Origin: Shewanella mangrovisoli
Lineage (GTDB): Bacteria; Pseudomonadota; Gammaproteobacteria; Enterobacterales; Shewanellaceae
Length of the DNA stretch: 64,000 nucleotides
Direction of reading: 5' to 3'
Assembly (NCBI RefSeq): GCF_019457635.1
Contig: NZ_CP080412.1
Coordinates: 2,356,001 to 2,420,000, forward strand
Shown: positions 57,936-64,000 of the stretch, piece by piece
Numbering within the stretch: position 1 is the stretch's first letter
How the letters are laid out: the number at the start of each line of letters is the position of its first letter
The notes under the pieces: generated by a model
What the model was told of the DNA's origin: nothing
Databases searched by the model: none
Seen by the model: the letters and a program-made list of their open reading frames with translations, nothing else
Translations under genes and position numbers: made by a program

Positions 57936-58832
57936 ATGCAAACGGTCACGGTTGGCGAGCTGTTGATGACAATCCCTGTTGGCAACCGCCTTGGTGAAGG
58001 TGTGTTATGGGATGAGTTACACCAATCAATTTGGTGGACCGACATTTTATCCGCTGTGATTTATCGTTTTCATCTTGCCTCCCGCACCTTAGATATTTTC
58101 ACCATGCCGCACCGCGTCGGCTCTTTTGGCCTCACGGCAAAGCCTACAACACTTATCGTCGCATTCGATATTGGTATTGCATTCTATGATATTGAAGATC
58201 AAAGCCTGACATGGCTGGCGCAGCCAGAGGCTCAGATTGAGGGGAATCGCTTTAACGATGGTCGCATCGATAGGCAAGGGCGCTTTTGGGTGGGCACTAT
58301 GGTGGAACAACGTCATAGTGAAGCACAACACGCCGCCCTGTATTGCATTGACGAGAATGGGAATTGCCACCAACGCCTAACGCATCTCGAAATCTCCAAC
58401 GGTCTATGCTGGAGTCCAGATGGACGAACGCTCTACCATGCCGATTCGCCAACACATCAAATCCATCAATATGATGTTGATATTCAAACGGGGTTATTGA
58501 GTCGTAAGCGCCTTTTTGCGACCACCAGCCATCATATTTTCCCTGATGGCTCAGATGTCGATGCAGAAGGTTACCTCTGGAATGCCCAGTGGGGCGGTGG
58601 CCAAGTGGTGCGCTATCGTCCCAATGGTGAAGTCGACCTTATCCTTAAATTGCCCGTTACCCATCCAACCAGCATCGCCTTTGGCGGGGAAAGACGCGAT
58701 CTGTTGATCGTCACCAGTGCCAAACACTCCCTTGAACCATCGCAATTAGAGCAAGAGCCGCAAGCCGGCGATCTGTTTATCTACCGATTAAATGGGATTT
58801 GTGGCTTAGACAGTCCGCGCTTTAACAGTTAG
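57936..58832 (+). CDS. SMP-30/gluconolactonase-family sugar lactonase
   Basis: The 298-residue six-bladed propeller has the family metal ligands. These are the glutamate in LGEGVLWDE, the asparagine in GNRFNDGRID, the asparagine in SNGLCWSPDGRTLYHADS and the aspartate in FPDGSDVDAEG. It hydrolyses aldonolactones. Together with the dehydrogenase at 31869 and dehydratase at 30075 it would complete arabinose to 2-keto-3-deoxy-arabinonate. It could be an arabinonolactonase or xylonolactonase. There is no signal peptide, so it is cytoplasmic. GGATG lies rather far upstream of the ATG. Confidence 0.85.
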   Translation: MQTVTVGELLMTIPVGNRLGEGVLWDELHQSIWWTDILSAVIYRFHLASRTLDIFTMPHRVGSFGLTAKPTTLIVAFDIGIAFYDIEDQSLTWLAQPEAQIEGNRFNDGRIDRQGRFWVGTMVEQRHSEAQHAALYCIDENGNCHQRLTHLEISNGLCWSPDGRTLYHADSPTHQIHQYDVDIQTGLLSRKRLFATTSHHIFPDGSDVDAEGYLWNAQWGGGQVVRYRPNGEVDLILKLPVTHPTSIAFGGERRDLLIVTSAKHSLEPSQLEQEPQAGDLFIYRLNGICGLDSPRFNS

Positions 58833-59514
58833 TTTGTGATAAAACTCGCTAACAGCGGTTATTGAATCAATCGTTAAAACCATTCTTTAAATCAATCTTT
58901 ATAACTTTGGTTAATAGCATTATTGAATCGATTTGCTGATTAAAAAACGCTCAAATCTGAGGGGGGATAAGTGATTTTCTATGGTGTTTTCATCACTCAA
59001 GTGGCAACTATTCGCTGCTGTTTATACCGCTTAACTCACTGCTAGCCACACTGATAGAGGCCACTGTTAGCAACATCCATTGGAAAAACGGTTGTTTTCT
59101 GCCGATCATTTCTCTTAAATTGTGATCTTGCTCTAAAAGTGCTTAATCGGTATTTTCATTCATATTTCGACCAATCGCCGTCACTTTTGTGATGCGCGTC
59201 AACAATAAGATTTACCCCCAATGGAACTTGGTACAAAGTGGACAAAATGGCCAATCAAAATGTCCACATCAATAAAACCACTTTAATATCGCAAACTGTA
59301 TATTTCATAGATTCTAATTCCGGAAAACATCATATAAGCAACTTATTTTGGCCAAATGTTCTTTTGAAGGCTTAATGTGATTTTGATCACCTGTTAGAAA
59401 TTGTCATTATTAGTCACTTTTTTATACTCGCACCATGAGTAGGGTTAAGTTCTCTACTCAAGCCTGCAGCGTACGCGCTGCAACTTAGTGAGCACATAAA
59501 AGAGAGTGTGTGAA
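58833..59514. other. 682-bp intergenic region before the formate dehydrogenase operon
   Basis: This is an AT-rich stretch with no convincing ORF or RNA gene. It holds a candidate CRP site at 59376-59391 and the fdh promoter region. A short direct repeat around TGTCCAC/GTGGACA (59236-59266) is present. Confidence 0.5.
59376..59391 (+). promoter_or_regulatory. candidate CRP site before the formate dehydrogenase operon
   Basis: TGTGATTTTGATCACC matches TGTGA-N6-TCACA at nine of ten positions. In Shewanella, CRP controls anaerobic respiration genes, which suits this operon. It lies 124 bp before the start codon. Confidence 0.45.
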
Positions 59515-62500
59515 ATGACAATGAATAGACGACAGTTTTTTAAACTCTGTGCTGTGGGAGCCGCGACTTCTGCTATTTCTGCACTAGGGTTGATGTCCGA
59601 AAAGGCATTTGCATCCGTCAGAGGTTTTAAATTGCTGCGCGCAAAAGAGACGCGTAACAATTGTTGCTACTGCTCTGTGGGTTGTGGTTTGTTGATGTAC
59701 AGCCAGAGCAGCAACGGGAAGAATGCAGAGCAGAGCATTTTTCATATTGAGGGTGATGCCGATAATCCGATTAACCGCGGTGCTCTGTGTCCTAAGGGCG
59801 CGGGCTTGGTTGACTATGTAAACAGCCCGCACCGTTTGAAATATCCTGAAGTGCGTTTACCCGGTTCGGATAAATGGCAGCGCATTAGCTGGCATGAGGC
59901 CTTTAAGCGTATCGCAAGACTCATCAAAGACGAGCGCGATGCCAATCTGGTTGAGAAAAATGCCCAAGGTCAAACCGTTAACCGCTTAGTCAGCCTAGGC
60001 ATGATGACCTCATCGGCCCAAGCAAACGAAGGCTGCTACATCACCCATAAATTTGGCCGTGCCATTGGTATGCTAGGGATAGATAACATCGCCCGCGTTT
60101 GCCACGCCCCAACACCGGCCGCAATGGCGCCCACCTTTGGCCGCGGTGCTATGACTAACCACTGGGCGGATATGAAAAATACCGATCTGGCCATTGTGAT
60201 GGGTGGTAATGCTGCTGAAGCGCACCCCGTCGGCTTTGGTTGGGTGACAGAAGCGATGGAGCATAACAACGCCAAGTTGATTGTGGTCGATCCGCGCTTT
60301 AACCGCAGTGCCGCCGTCGCCGATTTATATGCGCCTATTCGTTCGGGCACTGATATTGCCTTCCTGCTCGGCATGATCCGCTATCTGCTCGAGACGCAAC
60401 AAATTAACCTTAACTATGTCAAAGCCTATACCAACGCCTCGTTTATCGTGCGGGAAGACTATGAATTTAACGACGGTTTATTCAGTGGCTACGATGAAGC
60501 TAACCATAAATACGACCAATCCACTTGGTTCTATGAGTTAGATGAAGAGGGCTACGCTAAGGTTGACCCTAGCTTAAGTCATCCTCGCTGCGTGATTAAC
60601 CTGTTGAAAAAACACGTTGAGCGCTACGATCCTGACACAGTATCCAGCATCACGGGTACGCCGAAAGACGCCTATCTTGAAGTGTGTCAGCAAATTGGGG
60701 CGACCCATGTTGACCATAAAGCTGCAACCTTCCTGTATGCCCTCGGTTGGACACAGCACAGCGTCGGCGCACAAAACATCCGTACCATGGCGATGATCCA
60801 ATTGCTGCTAGGCAATATGGGGATCATGGGTGGCGGCGTGAATGCACTGCGTGGTCACTCAAACGTTCAAGGCGCGACGGACTTAGGTTTATTGTGCCAA
60901 GGATTACCTGGCTACCTTAAACTGCCACAAGATAAAGATGTTGATTTACAAAACTATTTAGCCCATTACACCCCTAAAGCCTTAAGACCAAACCAAACCA
61001 ACTATTGGCACAATTACCCAGCCTTTACCGTGTCGTTGTTAAAAGCCTTCTTCGGTGATCATGCCACCGCAGAAAACGATTATGGTTATGACTGGCTGCC
61101 AAAGTGGGATCAGCAATACGATATCAATAAGCAAATCGACATGATGGTTCACGGTGAAGTTAATGGCTACTTTATCCAAGGTATCAACGCACTTAACTCC
61201 CAGCCTGATAAGCAAAAAGTGTCTAAGGGCTTATCGAATCTGAAGTTCTTAGTAGTGCTTGATGCGCTGGCAAATGAAACCTCCAGCTTCTGGCGCAATG
61301 CGGGTCAGTTTAATGATGTGGATACCGCCAGTATTCAAACTGAAGTATTCCGCTTACCAACTACCTGTTTTGCTGAGGAAAGTGGTTCAATTGCTAACTC
61401 GAGCCGTTGGTTACAATGGCACTTTAAGGGCGCCAATCCACCTGGCGAAGCCTTATCTGATCCGGCAATTCTTTCTGGCATCATGCTGGAATTAAAGCGT
61501 TTATACCGTGAAGAGGGTGGCCGTTTACCTGAGCCTATCGAAGCTATCAAGTGGGATTATGCGATGGAGCATGAACCCAGCTCCGAGGAAATCGCGCAGG
61601 AGATGAATGGTTATGATCTCACGACCGGTAGGCTACTCAATGGCTTCTCCGAGTTAAAAGCCGATGGCTCAACCTCATGTGGTATTTGGGTTTACTCAGG
61701 CATGTGGACCGAAGCGGGCAACCTCATGGCGCGTCGCGATAATAGCGATCCGTCTGGTAAAGGCATTACTCCGAATTGGTCATTTGCTTGGCCAGCTAAC
61801 CGCCGCATCTTGTACAACCGCGCCTCCTGCGACGTACAAGGTAAGCCGCGCGATCCGAGCCGTGTGCTGCTCGAATACAAGGACAACAAGTGGCAGGGCA
61901 TTGATGTGCCTGATTTTAATGCCAAGTTGAATGCCGAAGATTCGGCACATCCTTTCATCATGCAAGCCGATGGTGTTGGCCATTTATTTGCCCTGCGTGA
62001 CTTAAAAGATGGTCCATTCCCAGAGCATTATGAGCCGTTCGAATCGCCACTGGCGAGTAACCCACTGCATCCTAAAGTCACCAATAATCCGGTGGCGCGG
62101 ATGTTCAAAGGCTTGCGTGAAAGCTTTGGTACCAATGAAGAATTCCCCTATGTCGGCACTACTTACTCGATGACGGAGCACTTCAACAACTGGACCACAC
62201 ATTGCCAGCTGGCTGCTATTACCCAGCCACAACACTTTATCGAAATCGATGAAACCTTGGCGGCGGAAAAGGGCATCAATAACGGTGATTGGGTCAAAGT
62301 GAGCTCCAAGCGCTCGCATATTGTCACTAAGGCCTATGTCACTAAACGACTCCAACCCATGATGGTTCAGGGCAAAAAAGTCCACACCATTGGTATTCCA
62401 CGCCATGGCAGTTACGAGGCCTTGACGCAGAAGAGTTATATCGTCAACGAGCTGACTTCATCTGTGGGTGATGCCAACACCCAAACCCCTGAATATAAAG

Positions 62501-62538
62501 CATTCCTTGTAAATATTGCCAAAGCGGAGGGCTTCTAA
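59515..62538 (+). CDS. fdhA: formate dehydrogenase, molybdopterin alpha subunit, cysteine form
   Basis: The 1007-residue Tat-exported subunit oxidises formate to CO2 in the periplasm. The signal has RRQFFKLC at residues 5-12. The [4Fe-4S] cysteines lie in NCCYCSVGCGLL and LCPKGAG, followed by the Mo-bis-MGD domains. Residue 196 (RVCHAPT, codon TGC at 60100) is cysteine at the position where E. coli FdnG has selenocysteine 196. Cysteine-type enzymes are known and usually slower. The ATG at 59515 is taken; 59521 is also possible. It leads an operon with beta and gamma subunits, overlapping none, 2 bp before beta. Confidence 0.92.
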   Translation: MTMNRRQFFKLCAVGAATSAISALGLMSEKAFASVRGFKLLRAKETRNNCCYCSVGCGLLMYSQSSNGKNAEQSIFHIEGDADNPINRGALCPKGAGLVDYVNSPHRLKYPEVRLPGSDKWQRISWHEAFKRIARLIKDERDANLVEKNAQGQTVNRLVSLGMMTSSAQANEGCYITHKFGRAIGMLGIDNIARVCHAPTPAAMAPTFGRGAMTNHWADMKNTDLAIVMGGNAAEAHPVGFGWVTEAMEHNNAKLIVVDPRFNRSAAVADLYAPIRSGTDIAFLLGMIRYLLETQQINLNYVKAYTNASFIVREDYEFNDGLFSGYDEANHKYDQSTWFYELDEEGYAKVDPSLSHPRCVINLLKKHVERYDPDTVSSITGTPKDAYLEVCQQIGATHVDHKAATFLYALGWTQHSVGAQNIRTMAMIQLLLGNMGIMGGGVNALRGHSNVQGATDLGLLCQGLPGYLKLPQDKDVDLQNYLAHYTPKALRPNQTNYWHNYPAFTVSLLKAFFGDHATAENDYGYDWLPKWDQQYDINKQIDMMVHGEVNGYFIQGINALNSQPDKQKVSKGLSNLKFLVVLDALANETSSFWRNAGQFNDVDTASIQTEVFRLPTTCFAEESGSIANSSRWLQWHFKGANPPGEALSDPAILSGIMLELKRLYREEGGRLPEPIEAIKWDYAMEHEPSSEEIAQEMNGYDLTTGRLLNGFSELKADGSTSCGIWVYSGMWTEAGNLMARRDNSDPSGKGITPNWSFAWPANRRILYNRASCDVQGKPRDPSRVLLEYKDNKWQGIDVPDFNAKLNAEDSAHPFIMQADGVGHLFALRDLKDGPFPEHYEPFESPLASNPLHPKVTNNPVARMFKGLRESFGTNEEFPYVGTTYSMTEHFNNWTTHCQLAAITQPQHFIEIDETLAAEKGINNGDWVKVSSKRSHIVTKAYVTKRLQPMMVQGKKVHTIGIPRHGSYEALTQKSYIVNELTSSVGDANTQTPEYKAFLVNIAKAEGF

Positions 62539-62540
62539 TT

Positions 62541-63443
62541 ATGGCTTCTCAAGATATTATCCGCATCTCAGGCACCACGGACATCACCCCTGCGTCACAA
62601 GCACGCATTGGTGCGGTCCAGCAGGTGACTAAGCTGTTTGATGCGACTAAATGTACCGGCTGTAAGGCCTGTCAGGTTGCCTGCTCCGAATGGAATGACC
62701 TTCGTGAAGATGTCGGTACTTTCCAAGGCAGTTACCAGAACCCGATGATACTGTCGCCCGAAAGCTGGAACATAATGCAGTATCACGAAGTGATGGATAA
62801 CAATAAGTTGCGTTGGCAATTTACTCACACTGCCTGTATGCACTGCGCCGATCCAGCCTGCTTAAAAGCTTGTTCAACCAGCGGCGCGATTGTGCAACAT
62901 GCCAATGGCACAGTGGATTTTGACTCGAACAAGTGTATTGGCTGCGGTTATTGCGCCAGTGCCTGTCCTTTCAACGTGCCGAAGATCAGTGCCAAAGATA
63001 ACAAAGCCTATAAGTGCACCCTGTGCTCGGATAGGCTCGCCGTTGGCCTTGAGCCTTCCTGCGTTAAAACCTGCACCGTGGGCGCACTGCGTTTTGGTAC
63101 CCGCGAAGACATGTTGTTCTATGCCGAAAAACGCATCGAGCAGTTAAAGGAACGTGGTTTCAGCAAGGCGGGACTATATAACCCCGAGGGCGTTGGCGGA
63201 ACGCATATGATGATGATCCTCCACGACATCACACAACCCGAAACCTATGGCATGCCAAAGGATCCGCAAATCCCCGCCGCCACCGAATGGCGTCAAGATT
63301 GGCTCAAACCTTTGGGCACCGCAGGCTTGCTCGCAACGGCGGCATTCGCTCTGATACACCGCATTGCGGTAGGGCGCAACATCGTCGAGGAAGATCAGCC
63401 CGGTTACATTGATGCCAGCGCCACAGAGGAGGAAAAGCAATGA
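62541..63443 (+). CDS. fdhB: formate dehydrogenase iron-sulfur beta subunit
   Basis: The 300-residue electron-transfer subunit has four cysteine clusters for [4Fe-4S] centres: CTGCKACQVAC, CMHCADPACLKAC, CIGCGYCASACP, and CTLCSDRLAVGLEPSCVKTC in its usual spread form. A single C-terminal hydrophobic helix (about 254-272, GTAGLLATAAFALIHRIAVG) may anchor it on the periplasmic face, as in FdnH. It is coupled to the gamma gene by an ATGA overlap. Confidence 0.94.
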   Translation: MASQDIIRISGTTDITPASQARIGAVQQVTKLFDATKCTGCKACQVACSEWNDLREDVGTFQGSYQNPMILSPESWNIMQYHEVMDNNKLRWQFTHTACMHCADPACLKACSTSGAIVQHANGTVDFDSNKCIGCGYCASACPFNVPKISAKDNKAYKCTLCSDRLAVGLEPSCVKTCTVGALRFGTREDMLFYAEKRIEQLKERGFSKAGLYNPEGVGGTHMMMILHDITQPETYGMPKDPQIPAATEWRQDWLKPLGTAGLLATAAFALIHRIAVGRNIVEEDQPGYIDASATEEEKQ

Positions 63444-64000
63444 GTCATAAAGAGATGATAGTGCGCCATAAGCTCGTTGATCGTCTGTGTCACTGGACCA
63501 TAGTCTTTGTGGGTTTAGTGACCTTTTTAACGGGATTCTCGTTTTTTTACCCTTCGTTCCAGTGGCTGAGTGGCATTGTTGGCACACCACAACTGGCAAA
63601 AGTGATGCATCCATTCTTCGGGATCGCCATGTGTCTGCTGCTAGCGGTGATGCTGATCCGCTATTACCAGCACAATAAGTGGAATAAGTACGATTTGCCC
63701 TGGATGAAAGCCGTGGTGTGGGTGTTACTGCAAAAAGAAGAGAACATTCCGCCCGTGGGCCATTACAACCCAGGTCAGAAAATGTTATTCCGCGCCTTTG
63801 TGGTTTTTGTACTGGCGTTTCTGATCAGCGGCATCATGATGTGGCAACCTTATTTTGCCCCCATGTTCTCGGCAGAAGCCGTCAATTGGGCCACCTTAGT
63901 CCACTCGGCCTGCGGCATATTAATGCTGTTATCCCTAGTGGTACACGTATGGATGGCCTGCTGGATTGAAGGCTCGATCACAGGGATGCTCTACGGCAAA
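63440..64000 (+). CDS. fdhC: formate dehydrogenase cytochrome b gamma subunit, 3' part cut by window end
   Basis: The ATG at 63440 overlaps the beta stop (ATGA). The visible 187 residues start MSHKEMIVRHKLVDRLCHW and contain hydrophobic helices at about 17-35, 50-65, 110-130 and 150-170, like FdnI/FdoI b556. Histidines in RLCHW, VMHPFFG, LVHSACG and VVHVWMA suit b-haem and quinone-site roles. It takes electrons from the beta subunit to menaquinone. The end of the gene lies beyond 64000. Confidence 0.9.
   Translation, partial: MSHKEMIVRHKLVDRLCHWTIVFVGLVTFLTGFSFFYPSFQWLSGIVGTPQLAKVMHPFFGIAMCLLLAVMLIRYYQHNKWNKYDLPWMKAVVWVLLQKEENIPPVGHYNPGQKMLFRAFVVFVLAFLISGIMMWQPYFAPMFSAEAVNWATLVHSACGILMLLSLVVHVWMACWIEGSITGMLYGK

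Noticed and set aside
60100..60102. Selenocysteine codon in the formate dehydrogenase alpha gene
   Set aside because: The codon is TGC, not TGA, and the frame reads through without any internal stop.

Overview
The window looks like a gammaproteobacterial chromosome segment, most likely from Shewanella (MR-4/MR-7/ANA-3 type). This rests on near full-length agreement with remembered Shewanella and E. coli proteins, the order thrS-infC-rpmI-rplT, a divergent ald/lrp pair, lrp-ftsK-lolA-rarA-crcB-serS-tusE/B/C/D, and a large L-arabinose locus with a GntR-type regulator. No database search was run, so the genus is an inference.

Positions 1-22,080 are ordinary core genome. In order they hold two tandem tRNA-Val(GAC) genes behind one strong promoter, a MATE efflux pump divergent from riboflavin synthase, and the thrS/IF3/L35/L20 operon, where IF3 starts at an ATA codon. 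Then come trxB, a MITE-like inverted-repeat element, and ald with lrp. ftsK, lolA, rarA, crcB, serS and an unlisted 40-aa membrane protein follow, then the tus sulfur relay, a BI-1 family protein, the punR/punC pair and a tRNA-Ser(UGA). Degenerate copies of the tail of this tRNA gene lie downstream.

Positions about 23,280-58,830 form a 35-kb arabinan and L-arabinose utilisation region. A cell-surface multidomain GH43 lipoprotein (53520) and a TonB-dependent receptor (50122-52932) would cut arabinan and import the oligosaccharides. Several exported GH43 enzymes and a GH127 enzyme would trim them in the periplasm. A YtfQ/R/T/YjfF-type ABC importer and a GPH symporter would carry the products inward, and one GH43 enzyme lacks a signal peptide and should act in the cytoplasm. 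Mutarotase plus AraB/AraD/AraA feed the pentose phosphate pathway. A second set of genes (sugar dehydrogenase, SMP-30 lactonase, arabinonate-type dehydratase) encodes the upper half of an oxidative route. A FadR-type regulator (28116) is the probable AraR, and a shared motif close to ATAGTAATACAATA lies before several of these units.

Positions about 59,500-64,000 hold a respiratory formate dehydrogenase operon (alpha, beta and a gamma subunit cut by the window end). Its alpha subunit has cysteine where E. coli FdnG has selenocysteine. The stretch at 40,700-41,620 carries a DUF4303-like gene and the remnant of a lost paralogue.
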